Assembly (NCBI RefSeq): GCF_008801835.1 | Contig: NZ_VZOW01000005.1 | Coordinates: 186,001 to 250,000, forward strand | From: Cupriavidus pauculus | GTDB taxonomy: Bacteria > Pseudomonadota > Gammaproteobacteria > Burkholderiales > Burkholderiaceae | DNA length: 64,000 bases | Direction: 5' to 3' | Shown: positions 1 to 8,095 of the stretch, piece by piece | How positions within the stretch are numbered: position 1 is the stretch's first letter | Layout of the letters: every line of letters starts with the position of its first letter | The notes under the pieces: model-generated | What the model was told of the DNA's origin: nothing | The model's database searches: none | The model's input: the letters and a program-made list of their open reading frames with translations, nothing else | Made by a program: the position numbers and the translations under genes

Positions 1-1047
1 CCGGGCGTGGCCAGTGGCAATGCGCCGTCGTACGCCTTCGTCCAGAAGTTCGACTATCCGAACCAGCGCCAACTGCGCGCGGAGATGGCGGGCCGCGGAC
101 TCGACGCCTCCGAGGCGCTGCGGAAGAGTTTCCGCGCTGAACTGGCCGCGCGCGTGAAGACCGCGTACTTCCAGGTGTTGCGCCGTGAAACCGAACTGGC
201 CGCCGCGCGCGATGATCTGCAACTGACGCGCCAGATTCAGGGCCGCGCCAAGGTGCGTGTGGACGTGGGCGAAGCGCCGCGCTACGAACTGATCAAGGCC
301 GAAACTGAACTGCTGGCCGCGCAGAAAACGCTGCAGACCGCGGAGCTGCGCGTTGAACAGGCCAAGGCCGCGCTGCGCCAGCAGGTTGGCGGCGCCATGC
401 CCGCGAGCTTTGCGCTGGGCGGCAGCCTGGCGGGCACACCAGACGTGCCGACGCTGGCCGTGTTGCGCGACGCGATGCAGGCCAACAATGCCGAACTGAA
501 CCAGCGCCGCAGCGAACTGGAACGCGCGCGGCTCGGAGTCGATTACCAGCGCTCGCTGCGTTGGCCGGAAGTGTCGCTGCGCGCCAGCACCGATCGCCAG
601 CCCGACAACAATGTCTCGCAGATCGGCCTGATCATGACGATCCCGCTGTGGGACCGTCGCAGCGGCCCCGTAGGCGAGGCCACGGCGCAGGCCACTCAGG
701 CGCGCACCGCGCTGGAAGCGCGCGAGTTCGAACTGTCGCAGGAGCTCGAAAGCGCCTATCAGCAATACGAGATCACGCAGGCGCAGGTCACCGCGCTGGA
801 ATCGGGCATCGTACGCGAGGCCGAATCGGCGCTGGGCGTGGCCGAAGCCGCCTACCGTTTTGGCGAGCGCGGCATTCTCGACTATCTCGACGCCCAGCGC
901 GTGCTGCGTAACGCGCGAAGCGAATTGATCAACGCGCAGTACGAACTGCAGATCGCCGCGATCCAGATTGAAAAGCTCATGTCGGCCACGCCGGGCGCCC
1001 ATGCCGCCGCTGCGCCGTCCATGTCCGTCACACCGAATACGAACTGA
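1..1047 (+). CDS. czcC: Outer-membrane factor of a metal RND efflux system (CzcC-like), 5' end outside the window
   Basis: This is a TolC-type outer-membrane channel subunit that would export metal ions together with the adaptor and pump encoded next to it. The visible part is about 348 residues, rich in Ala, Glu and Gln, with long amphipathic coiled-coil helices and two repeated halves (for example ELAARVKTAYFQVLRRE early and ELSQELESAYQQYEITQ late), as expected for the outer-membrane efflux protein fold. CzcC proteins are usually a little over 400 residues. The reading frame is open to base 1 and no signal peptide is present, so the gene is cut by the window edge; the GTG at 7 is probably not the start. 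It ends 2 bp before the adaptor gene. The symbol is a family-level label and the metal is not known. Confidence 0.85.
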   Translation, partial: PGVASGNAPSYAFVQKFDYPNQRQLRAEMAGRGLDASEALRKSFRAELAARVKTAYFQVLRRETELAAARDDLQLTRQIQGRAKVRVDVGEAPRYELIKAETELLAAQKTLQTAELRVEQAKAALRQQVGGAMPASFALGGSLAGTPDVPTLAVLRDAMQANNAELNQRRSELERARLGVDYQRSLRWPEVSLRASTDRQPDNNVSQIGLIMTIPLWDRRSGPVGEATAQATQARTALEAREFELSQELESAYQQYEITQAQVTALESGIVREAESALGVAEAAYRFGERGILDYLDAQRVLRNARSELINAQYELQIAAIQIEKLMSATPGAHAAAAPSMSVTPNTN

Positions 1048-1049
1048 AC

Positions 1050-2207
1050 ATGCGTCCCTCCCATTCCCTGCTTTCCATTGCAGCGGCTGTCGTGCTGGCG
1101 ATGTCGCTGGCCGGCTGCTCCAAAGATCCCGAACCGGCGGCCGAGACCCCGAAGCTGCCGCCGGGCATCGTCAAGCCCGCCGACAACCTGCAGAAGACGC
1201 TGAAGGTGGCGCCGGTTGCCACGTCCGCGTTCAGCGAGATGCTGCGCGTGTCGGGCCGTATTGATTTCGATGAACAGCGCGTGTCGCGCATCGGCGCGAG
1301 CGTGACCGGCCGGGTCACGGACCTCTACGCAATCCTCGGCCAGGAAGTCAAGGCCGGTCAGGTGCTGGCGCGCCTGCACAGCAGCGAACTGGGCGCCGCC
1401 CAGATGGCGTTCCTGAAGGCCGAGGCGCAGAACGATCTGCAAGCGCGCAATGCCGAGCGCGCGCGCCAGTTGTTTGCCGCCGACGTGATCGGCCGCGCCG
1501 AGCTGCAGCGCCGTCAGAGCGAATACGCGATCGCTGCCGCGGAAATGCGCGCCTATCGTGATCAACTGCGCGTGCTGGGCATGTCGACCGCGGCCGTTTC
1601 CGCGCTGGCAAAGAACGGCAGCATCGATTCGTATTCGCCGGTGTTTTCCAGCATCAGCGGCACTGTGGTGGAGCGCAACGTCGCGCAGGGCCAGGTGGTG
1701 CAGCCGGCCGATGCGCTTTATACCGTCGCCGATCTGTCGCGCGTGTGGGTGGTGGCCGAAGTGCCCGAGCAGCAGGCCGCACAGGTGGCCGAAGGGCAGA
1801 GCGTCGATATCGAGGTGCCGTCGCTGGCCAACGCCAATGGCCGCATCACGGGCCGGCTGATTTACGTGGGACGCACCGTCAATCCGCAGTCGCGCACCGT
1901 GCTGGTCCGCACCGAACTCGAGAACAAGGAAGGGCGTCTGAAGCCGGCCATGCTGGCCACCATGCTGATTGCGGGCAAGCCCGTCGATACGCTGGTGGTG
2001 CCGGGCGCGGCCGTGGTGCGCGACGGCAACGACGAGCAGGTCTACGTTGAAACCGCGCCGGGCCAGTATCGGCTGACCCGCGTGAAGCTCGGTTCCGAAA
2101 GCGACGGCATGCGCGTGGTGCTGGGCGGTATCAAGGCGGGCGATCGTGTCGTGGTGGAGGGCGCCTTCCATCTCGACAACGAGCGCAAGCGCCTGGAACA
2201 GGGGTAA
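1050..2207 (+). CDS. czcB: Periplasmic adaptor (membrane fusion) lipoprotein of a metal RND efflux system (CzcB-like)
   Basis: Membrane fusion subunit of a CzcCBA/CusCBA-type pump, linking the inner-membrane RND protein to the outer-membrane channel. The 385-residue protein starts with a lipoprotein signal (hydrophobic stretch then SLAGC, lipidated Cys23). It continues with the usual lipoyl/barrel-sandwich, alpha-hairpin and beta-barrel order; the SGRIDFDEQRVSRIGASV strand and the TVADLSRVWVVAEVPEQ segment are typical. It is shorter than classical CzcB and lacks a His-rich N-terminal metal-binding extension. It sits 2 bp after the outer-membrane factor and 6 bp before the pump, so the three are one transcription unit. 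The substrate cannot be read from the sequence. Confidence 0.9.
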   Translation: MRPSHSLLSIAAAVVLAMSLAGCSKDPEPAAETPKLPPGIVKPADNLQKTLKVAPVATSAFSEMLRVSGRIDFDEQRVSRIGASVTGRVTDLYAILGQEVKAGQVLARLHSSELGAAQMAFLKAEAQNDLQARNAERARQLFAADVIGRAELQRRQSEYAIAAAEMRAYRDQLRVLGMSTAAVSALAKNGSIDSYSPVFSSISGTVVERNVAQGQVVQPADALYTVADLSRVWVVAEVPEQQAAQVAEGQSVDIEVPSLANANGRITGRLIYVGRTVNPQSRTVLVRTELENKEGRLKPAMLATMLIAGKPVDTLVVPGAAVVRDGNDEQVYVETAPGQYRLTRVKLGSESDGMRVVLGGIKAGDRVVVEGAFHLDNERKRLEQG

Positions 2208-2213
2208 GCGGCC

Positions 2214-5200
2214 ATGATGACATCGCTTGTGGAAGCCGCCATCAAACAGCGGCTGGTGGTGTGCGTGATCGCCGTGGTGCTGTTCCTGTTCGGCCTGCGT
2301 GCCGCCGGCAAGCTGTCGGTGGATGCGTTTCCGGATGTGACCAACGTCCAGGTGCAGATCGCCACCGAGGCGACCGGACGCTCGCCCGAGGAAGTGGAGC
2401 GCTTTGTCACGGTGCCGATCGAAATGTCGATGACGGGCCTGCCCGGACTCGAGGAGATGCGCTCGCTGAACAAGGCCGGCCTGTCGCTGATCACGCTGGT
2501 GTTCACCGACAAGACCGACGTGTATTTCGCGCGGCAGCTGGTGATGGAGCGGCTGATCGAGGTGGCCGGACGCATGCCCGAGGGCGTCACGCCCGTGCTG
2601 GGTCCGGTATCGACCGGCCTGGGCGAGGTCTACCAGTACACGCTGGACCGCGCGGACGACGGCGATCGCGACCTCACGCAGGAGGAACTGGCAGAGCGGC
2701 GCATCGCGCAGGACTGGGTGGTGCGCCCGCTGCTGCGATCGATCCCCGGCGTGGCCGAGATCAACTCGCAGGGCGGTTACGTGCGGCAGTACCAGGCGCT
2801 GGTCAATCCCGACCGCATGCGTCACTACGAGGTCAGTCTCCAGCAGGTGTACCAGGCGCTGGCGCGCAACAACGCCAACTCCGGCGGCGGCGTGCTGCCG
2901 CACTACGCGGAGCAGTACCTGATCCGCGGCGTGGGCCTGGCCAAGGGCGTGGACGATATCGGCAGCATCGTGCTCAAGGAGGTCAACGGTACGCCGGTGT
3001 ATCTGCGCGATGTGGCGCAGGTCACGATCGGCCACGAGGTGCGCCAGGGCGCGGTGGTCAAGAATGGCAAGACCGAAGCCGTCGGCGGCATCGTCATGAT
3101 GATGCGCGGCGGCAACGCCAAGGAAGTGGTGAGCCGGGTCAAGGCGCGCGTGGCGGAAATCAACGAGCGCGGCATGCTGCCGGACAAGCTGCAGATCGTG
3201 CCGTACTACGACCGCAGCGAACTGGTGGACGCGGCGCTCTGGACCGTCACCAAGGTGCTGCTCGAAGGCGTGGTGCTGGTGGTGATCGTGCTGTTCCTGT
3301 TCCTCGGCGATGTGCGCTCGTCGGTGATCGTGCTGGCCACGCTGGTGCTGACGCCGCTGCTGACGTTTATGGTGATGAACCGGGTAGGGCTATCGGCCAA
3401 CCTGATGTCGCTGGGCGGGCTTGCCATCGCCATCGGGTTGATGGTGGACGGGTCGGTGGTGGTAGTGGAGAACGCGTTCGAGCGGCTGGGCCACGCCGGC
3501 AAATCGGGGCTGACCAAGACGCAGGTGCTGGTCAAGGCCGTGCAGGAAGTGGCCACGCCGGTGATCGTCGGCGTCGGCATCATCATCCTGGTGTTCCTGC
3601 CGCTGATGACGCTGCAGGGCATGGAAGGCAAGATGTTCGCGCCGCTGGCCTTCACGATCTCGATTGCGCTGGCGATCTCGCTGTTCCTGTCGCTGACGCT
3701 GTCGCCGGTGCTGTCCTCGTACCTGCTCAAGGGCGGCGCGGAGCACGACACGCGGGTGATTGCGTTCATGAAACGCCATTACCTGCGCATGCTGCACTGG
3801 GCGCTGGCCAACAGCAAGAAGACGGTGTTTTCCGCCGTGGGCCTGTTCGTGGCCACGGTGGCGATCGTGCCGCTGCTGGGCACCTCGTTCATTCCGGAGA
3901 TGAAGGAAGGCTCGATCGTTCCGGCGATCGACCGCGTGCCGAACATCTCGCTGGAAGAGTCGATCAAGCTCGAAAGGCAGGCCAACAAGCTGGTGCTCGA
4001 AGTGCCGGGCGTGAAGTCGGTGGTGTCCGGCGTGGGTCGCGGCGAAAGCCCGGCGGACCCGCAGGGCCAGAACGAGTCGACGCCGATCGCCAGCCTGAAG
4101 GATCGCGACGAGTGGCCCGACGGCTGGACCCAGGACGACATCGCCAACGCCATCCGCGAAAAGCTCAAGGCCATCCCCGGCGTGCAGATCGTGATGGCGC
4201 AGCCGATCTCGGATCGCGTCGATGAAATGGTCAGCGGCGTGCGTTCGGATATCGCCGTGAAGATCTTTGGCGACGATCTCGACAAGCTGCGCGGCCTGGC
4301 TGGCGACATCGCGCGCGTGGCGGGCGGCATCCAGGGCGCGCAGGACGTGCGTATCGAGCGGATTTCCGGGCAGCAGTACCTGTCGATCGAGATCGACCGC
4401 CAGGCGATTGCGCGTTACGGGCTCAACGTATCGGACATTCACGACATCATCGAGATCGCCATCGGCGGCAAGCGCGCCACCGACATCTTCGAAGGCGAGC
4501 GCCGTTTTGCCGCGGCCGTGCGTCTGCCCGAGGCATTCCGCGACAACGTGCAGGCCATCCGCCAGTTGCTGGTGCAGGCGCCCGATGGCGTGCAGGTGCC
4601 GCTGCAGAGCGTGGCGAAGATCGAGGTCACCGACGGCCCCGCGCAGATCAGCCGCGAAATGGGCAAGCGCCGCGTGGTGGTGATGATCAACGTGAAGGAT
4701 CGCGACCTGGGCGGCTTCGTGGCCGAACTGCAGAGCGCCACCGAAGCGAAGGTCAAGCTGCCGGAAGGCTACTACTTCGAGTGGGGCGGCCAGTTCCAGA
4801 ACATGGAACGCGCCATGGGCCACCTGAAGATCATCGTGCCGATCACGATCGCCGCGATCTTCTTCCTGCTGTTCCTGCTGTTCAACTCGCTGCGCTTCGC
4901 CACGCTGATCATCACGGTGCTGCCGTTCGCATCGATCGGCGGCATCATCGGTCTGTTCATCACCGGCGAATACCTGTCGGTGCCGGCGTCGGTGGGCTTT
5001 ATCGCGCTGTGGGGCATGGCGGTGCTTAACGGCGTGGTGCTGGTGTCGTATATCCGGACGCTGCGCGAGTCGGGCATGTCGCTGCGCAATGCGGTGGTAC
5101 GCGGGGCGACCCAGCGTTTCCGTCCGGTGATGATGACGGCCACCATCGCCATGCTTGGCCTGGTGCCGTTCCTGTTCTCGACGGGCCCGGGTTCAGAGGT

Positions 5201-5330
5201 GCAGCGGCCGTTGGCCGTGGTGGTGATCGGCGGGCTGATCACGTCGACGCTGCTCACGCTGGTGATGGTGCCGACGCTCTATCGCTGGTTCGACGACCAC
5301 AAGCCTGAGCCGCGCGACCTGTCCGTGTAG
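2214..5330 (+). CDS. czcA: Heavy-metal efflux RND pump (CzcA/CusA family)
   Basis: Inner-membrane, proton-driven RND transporter of the heavy-metal efflux (HME) class. At 1038 residues it has full family length, with a first membrane helix near residues 13-30, two large periplasmic loops and two membrane bundles. The fourth helix carries the charged relay motif VDGSVVVVEN (Asp and Glu near residues 411 and 418), the position that defines metal-type RND proteins. It is preceded by AIAIGL rather than the DFG form of the Co/Zn/Cd group, so the substrate may differ from CzcA proper. A GGGG ribosome site lies just before the ATG. A rho-independent terminator follows 29 bp after the stop, closing the C-B-A operon. 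The gene symbol is a family label, not a claim about cobalt, zinc or cadmium. Confidence 0.9.
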   Translation: MMTSLVEAAIKQRLVVCVIAVVLFLFGLRAAGKLSVDAFPDVTNVQVQIATEATGRSPEEVERFVTVPIEMSMTGLPGLEEMRSLNKAGLSLITLVFTDKTDVYFARQLVMERLIEVAGRMPEGVTPVLGPVSTGLGEVYQYTLDRADDGDRDLTQEELAERRIAQDWVVRPLLRSIPGVAEINSQGGYVRQYQALVNPDRMRHYEVSLQQVYQALARNNANSGGGVLPHYAEQYLIRGVGLAKGVDDIGSIVLKEVNGTPVYLRDVAQVTIGHEVRQGAVVKNGKTEAVGGIVMMMRGGNAKEVVSRVKARVAEINERGMLPDKLQIVPYYDRSELVDAALWTVTKVLLEGVVLVVIVLFLFLGDVRSSVIVLATLVLTPLLTFMVMNRVGLSANLMSLGGLAIAIGLMVDGSVVVVENAFERLGHAGKSGLTKTQVLVKAVQEVATPVIVGVGIIILVFLPLMTLQGMEGKMFAPLAFTISIALAISLFLSLTLSPVLSSYLLKGGAEHDTRVIAFMKRHYLRMLHWALANSKKTVFSAVGLFVATVAIVPLLGTSFIPEMKEGSIVPAIDRVPNISLEESIKLERQANKLVLEVPGVKSVVSGVGRGESPADPQGQNESTPIASLKDRDEWPDGWTQDDIANAIREKLKAIPGVQIVMAQPISDRVDEMVSGVRSDIAVKIFGDDLDKLRGLAGDIARVAGGIQGAQDVRIERISGQQYLSIEIDRQAIARYGLNVSDIHDIIEIAIGGKRATDIFEGERRFAAAVRLPEAFRDNVQAIRQLLVQAPDGVQVPLQSVAKIEVTDGPAQISREMGKRRVVVMINVKDRDLGGFVAELQSATEAKVKLPEGYYFEWGGQFQNMERAMGHLKIIVPITIAAIFFLLFLLFNSLRFATLIITVLPFASIGGIIGLFITGEYLSVPASVGFIALWGMAVLNGVVLVSYIRTLRESGMSLRNAVVRGATQRFRPVMMTATIAMLGLVPFLFSTGPGSEVQRPLAVVVIGGLITSTLLTLVMVPTLYRWFDDHKPEPRDLSV

Positions 5331-5358
5331 GAACCTCGCCCGCAGTACAATGGCGACC

Positions 5359-5391
5359 GGCCGGCATGCAGCGCGCGTGCCGGCCTTTTTT
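5359..5391 (+). terminator. Rho-independent terminator of the czc-like operon
   Basis: A perfect 8-bp stem (GGCCGGCA with TGCCGGCC, 5359-5366 and 5378-5385) encloses an 11-nt loop and is followed directly by six T residues. It lies 29 bp after the pump stop codon and ends 17 bp before the next gene. Confidence 0.85.
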
Positions 5392-5407
5392 GTTTGGAGC
5401 ATTGACC

Positions 5408-5794
5408 ATGACAACGCATACGCGCCGCAACCGCGCGGTGTCGATCGCTTTCGTGATGCTTGCGGGACTGCCGATGATGGCGTCGGCGGCCGCACCGGCG
5501 TCCGATGCGCAGGCGCCCGTCAACATCGAACTGGGCCAGCGGGGCGGCAAGCCGGAAGCACCGGAAGCGCCGTTCGCGTGCCGTGACGCCGTGCAGGCCA
5601 AGCTGCCGAATCCCGGCCAGTTTCGCTGGGTGCGCAGCACCACGCGCCGCGTGGCCGAAGACGTCTACAGCGTGGTCGGCAGCATCGAATTCGTGAACCA
5701 GGCCGGCCAGGCGCGCAAGGGCGAGGCGCAATGCGACGTGATGCGCGCGCCCGGCAACCAGTTCATCGTGCCGAAGATCAGGCTGCCCCAATAA
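5408..5794 (+). CDS. Small secreted protein of unknown function
   Basis: A 128-residue protein starting at the ATG at 5408, chosen because GGAG lies 9 nt upstream and because it gives a clean signal peptide: a basic N-terminus (THTRRNR), a hydrophobic stretch and a cleavage site of the ASA-A type near residue 28. The frame is open 42 nt further upstream, but that part overlaps the terminator. The mature protein is about 100 residues with two cysteines (FACRD and EAQCDV) that could form a disulfide, and looks like a compact beta-rich domain. I do not recognise the family. It follows the efflux operon's terminator, so it is probably transcribed separately; any link to metal resistance is only positional. 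Confidence 0.7.
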   Translation: MTTHTRRNRAVSIAFVMLAGLPMMASAAAPASDAQAPVNIELGQRGGKPEAPEAPFACRDAVQAKLPNPGQFRWVRSTTRRVAEDVYSVVGSIEFVNQAGQARKGEAQCDVMRAPGNQFIVPKIRLPQ

Positions 5795-6084
5795 TCGCGC
5801 GGAGGGCCGCGGTGTTGGCGCAGCCGCCGTGTGCCTGCCGCTTCCCGCCGCTTCCCGCTCTCTCCGTTCCGGCAGCTGTCCGCCTGCGGCACGCCCGTTG
5901 CGCGGGTCATGGCATGCATGGCGGCGCATTTCGATTGCCGCCTTTCCCCAAAATTAAATTTCTGTCATCTGGTGCGCCCGATGTGGACATCCGCCGGATC
6001 GTTGACTACCCTATTGTGTACGCTGTACACAACGTCGCGGCGCAACCGGATCCGCGGCCGGATCCATTACTGGAGAGGCAGACA
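5795..6084. other. Intergenic region carrying the promoter and operator of the DUF1579 gene
   Basis: No gene is supported here. The first 190 bp show nothing convincing. The last 90 bp are visibly more AT-rich and contain a TTGACT -35-like element, a perfect palindrome and the ribosome site of the downstream gene. Confidence 0.6.
6002..6032 (+). promoter_or_regulatory. Candidate promoter with an overlapping palindromic operator
   Basis: A TTGACT hexamer at 6002-6007 is followed after 16 nt by TGTACA (6024-6029). The -10 region is covered by a perfect inverted repeat, TTGTGTAC-GCT-GTACACAA, at 6014-6032. The arrangement resembles a repressor site of the TetR or PadR type, but no such regulator is encoded nearby. 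It lies 53 bp before the ATG of the DUF1579 gene. Confidence 0.55.
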
Positions 6085-6582
6085 ATGAAGACGGAAATCA
6101 CCAACGAACACCGCTGGCTGCACAAGCTTGTGGGCAAGTGGATAGGCGAGGGCGAAGCGCAGATGGGGCCGGACACGCCGGCGCAGGCATGGAAGATCCC
6201 GGAGGAAGTCAGCCAGATCGGCGACCTGTGGGTGCAGGGGCGTTCCGAGGGCGATTTTCCGGGCTGCGCGGCGGCCACCACGGTGATGACGCTGGGCTAT
6301 GACCCCAGCCGCAAGCATTTCGTGGGGACGTTCGTGGGGTCGATGATGACCCATATGTGGATCTATGAAGGCGATCTCGAAGCCGATGGCAAGACGTTGA
6401 CGATGCGCGCCGACGGCCCGTCCTTCACGCCGGACGGCAATATCGTGGAGGGCAAGATGGCCAAGTATCGCGATGTCGTGGCATTCGAGGACGACGACAC
6501 CCGCACGCTCACGTCGTTCATGCAGACCGACGACGGCCAGTGGATGCAGATCATGCAGGCCCGCTATCGGCGTCAGAAATAG
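6085..6582 (+). CDS. DUF1579-family protein
   Basis: A 165-residue cytoplasmic protein of the DUF1579 family, small lipocalin-like beta-barrel proteins of unknown function. It opens with the typical EHRWLHKLVGKWIGEGEA segment and alternates short strands with Trp and Gly turns; the ending MQTDDGQWMQIMQARYRR is also typical. No signal peptide or membrane segment is visible. The ATG is preceded by GGAGAG at 8 nt. A perfect palindrome overlaps its probable promoter, so it is likely controlled by a repressor and induced by some ligand. The gene stands alone between genes of unrelated function. Neither ligand nor reaction can be named. Confidence 0.8.
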   Translation: MKTEITNEHRWLHKLVGKWIGEGEAQMGPDTPAQAWKIPEEVSQIGDLWVQGRSEGDFPGCAAATTVMTLGYDPSRKHFVGTFVGSMMTHMWIYEGDLEADGKTLTMRADGPSFTPDGNIVEGKMAKYRDVVAFEDDDTRTLTSFMQTDDGQWMQIMQARYRRQK

Positions 6583-6612
6583 GCGTCAGAGATAGGCGTG
6601 GAAATAGGCGTG
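6564..6612. repeat. Short imperfect tandem repeat spanning a stop codon
   Basis: Units of the form ATAGGCGT(C/G)(A/G)(G/A)A recur with a roughly 12-nt period, about four copies, beginning in the last codons of the DUF1579 gene and continuing past its stop at 6580-6582. Strand slippage could alter the C-terminus. Confidence 0.5.
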
Positions 6613-6683
6613 GAAATGGGGTGAGGTGGCCGGGTCCGGACGGCAGCGCATGCTGCCGCTGCCGGGGCCCGCGGCGCACGGCG

Positions 6684-7007
6684 TTACGCGCGATCGGGTT
6701 CGCTGCTGTTCCACCACGCTTCCAGCAGCGGCTGGAAACGGTCGTCGGGAGCGGGCGGCATGCGCGAGCTCTTGCGGGCGGGCGGCAACTGGCGGCCGGT
6801 CAGCTGATAGAAGATTTCCAGCGCCGTGGTGCCGGGCTCATAGGGGATATGGTCGATCACGCTCATCTGCCGCGCCGCTTTCAAGGCGCGCGTGGTTTCC
6901 TCGGGAGTCAACCCGCACGCCTCGGCCAGCGCGTCGCGGCGCAGAGGGCCGTGGCGCTGCATACCTTCCATCAGCAGATGCACGCATTCGCGCGTATTCC
7001 GTTTCAT
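6684..7007 (-). CDS. Small hypothetical protein, possibly a winged-helix DNA-binding protein
   Basis: A 107-residue protein. The frame extends upstream to 7172, but that part has no family-like features and overlaps the imu promoter region, so I place the start at the ATG at 7005-7007 (MKRNTRECVHLLMEG). Residues about 8-55 read as a winged-helix-like arrangement: helix ECVHLLMEGMQRH, then LRRDALAEACGLTPEETTRALKAA split by a turn, then a short wing containing DHIPYEPG. The C-terminal 35 residues are Pro- and Arg-rich. It is divergent from imuA, separated by the LexA box region, so the two could share control, but nothing shows that this protein regulates imu. Function unknown. Confidence 0.6.
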   Translation of the reverse strand: MKRNTRECVHLLMEGMQRHGPLRRDALAEACGLTPEETTRALKAARQMSVIDHIPYEPGTTALEIFYQLTGRQLPPARKSSRMPPAPDDRFQPLLEAWWNSSEPDRA

Positions 7008-7159
7008 AGCCGCGCATTGTTCCCCACTGCCTGCCACTTCACAATGACGCTTGACATTTGTTTGCAATCTGCCGGCCCGGAATGTGGCAGCCGCGCAAAA
7101 CTTTCCTGAAAAGCGCCCAGCGCGGCACTTGTCAAAGTTTGGCTTGCATCGGCATCGAT

Positions 7160-7177
7160 ACTGTATAAACATACAGT
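7160..7177 (+). promoter_or_regulatory. LexA (SOS) box of the imuA-imuB-dnaE2 operon
   Basis: The sequence CTGTATAAACATACAG at 7161-7176 matches the CTGT-N8-ACAG LexA consensus, and the palindrome extends by one base on each side. The TATAAA inside it (7164-7169) could serve as the -10. It ends 15 bp before the first possible ATG of imuA. Confidence 0.9.
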
Positions 7178-7192
7178 ACTAGACGAATTGCC

Positions 7193-8095
7193 ATGCCGCG
7201 CCGCGTCGTCGGCGCGGCCCTTGCCACCATGACCGCCTTGCCGCTTGTGGAACCGCCAGCCATGGCGGACCACGCGCCCCCATCCGCCGCGCCCCGCGAA
7301 TCGGTGCGCGAACTCGAACATCGCTATCCCGGCCTGTGGCGCGCGGGCCAGCTTGGCCGCGCCGGCCGGCTGCCGGTCTGCGCCACCGGCTATGACGCCT
7401 TGAGCGCCGAGCTGCCCGGCGGCGGCTGGCCCGCTGGCGCCGTGACCGAGCTGCTGCTGGGGCAGGATGGCGCAGGCGAGCTGCGCTTGCTGATGCCCGC
7501 GCTGCGCACGCTGGCCGCCGATGGCCGGCGCATCGGCCTGGTCAATCCGCCCTATCTGCCCAATGCCGCCAGTTTGGTGTCGGGCGGCTTGCCGGCGCGC
7601 CAGCTGTACTGGGTGCGGCCGACATCGGCGGCGACCCTCGCTTCCCAGCGCACGGACATGCTGTGGTCCGCCGAACAGATGCTGCGCAGTCAGGCGTTTG
7701 GCGCGATGCTGGTCTGGCTGGCCAACGCGCGGCCCGAGGCGCTGCGGCGTCTGCAGGTGCTGGCGCAGGCCGGCGATGCCGTGGTGTGGGTGCTGCGTCC
7801 GCTCCGGGTCCTGCGCGAATCGTCGCCGGCGGTATTGCGGCTGGCGCTGTCGCCGCTGCCCGGCAATCTCATGTCGATCGTTTTTCACAAGCGGCGCGGC
7901 CCGGTCCGCGACACGCCGCTGCTGTTGCCGCTCGAAGGCATGGCCCATGTGCCGCAACGCACCGGTGCGCCCGCGGTTTCCACGCCTGTCACGCCTGCCA
8001 TGCCGGTGAGTTCCCATCATGTTGCCGATGACGTACTGGATCGCGGTGCATTTGCCGCGCCTGTCGCTGGACGCGCTGCAGCCGAACTGGCCTGA
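7193..8095 (+). CDS. imuA: ImuA, SulA/RecA-like translesion synthesis cofactor
   Basis: First gene of the SOS-inducible ImuA-ImuB-DnaE2 mutasome. The 300-residue frame contains the ImuA core: RYPGLWRAGQL, then LPGGGWPAGAVTELLLGQDG in place of a RecA Walker-A region, then LLMPALRTLAADGRRIGLVNPP and a second strand MLVWLANARPEALRRLQVLAQ. The nucleotide-binding loop is degenerate, as usual for this family. The start is uncertain: ATG at 7193, 7229 and 7262 are all in frame, the last giving the family-like MADHAPPSAAPRE; I keep the longest because none has a strong ribosome site. A LexA box lies directly upstream. Its end overlaps imuB by 77 bp, implying translational coupling. Confidence 0.85.
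   Translation: MPRRVVGAALATMTALPLVEPPAMADHAPPSAAPRESVRELEHRYPGLWRAGQLGRAGRLPVCATGYDALSAELPGGGWPAGAVTELLLGQDGAGELRLLMPALRTLAADGRRIGLVNPPYLPNAASLVSGGLPARQLYWVRPTSAATLASQRTDMLWSAEQMLRSQAFGAMLVWLANARPEALRRLQVLAQAGDAVVWVLRPLRVLRESSPAVLRLALSPLPGNLMSIVFHKRRGPVRDTPLLLPLEGMAHVPQRTGAPAVSTPVTPAMPVSSHHVADDVLDRGAFAAPVAGRAAAELA

Noticed and set aside
882..3035. Long open frame on the minus strand opposite the efflux genes (717 codons)
   Set aside because: His- and Arg-rich composition with no motif; it is the antisense shadow of the adaptor and pump genes in GC-rich DNA.
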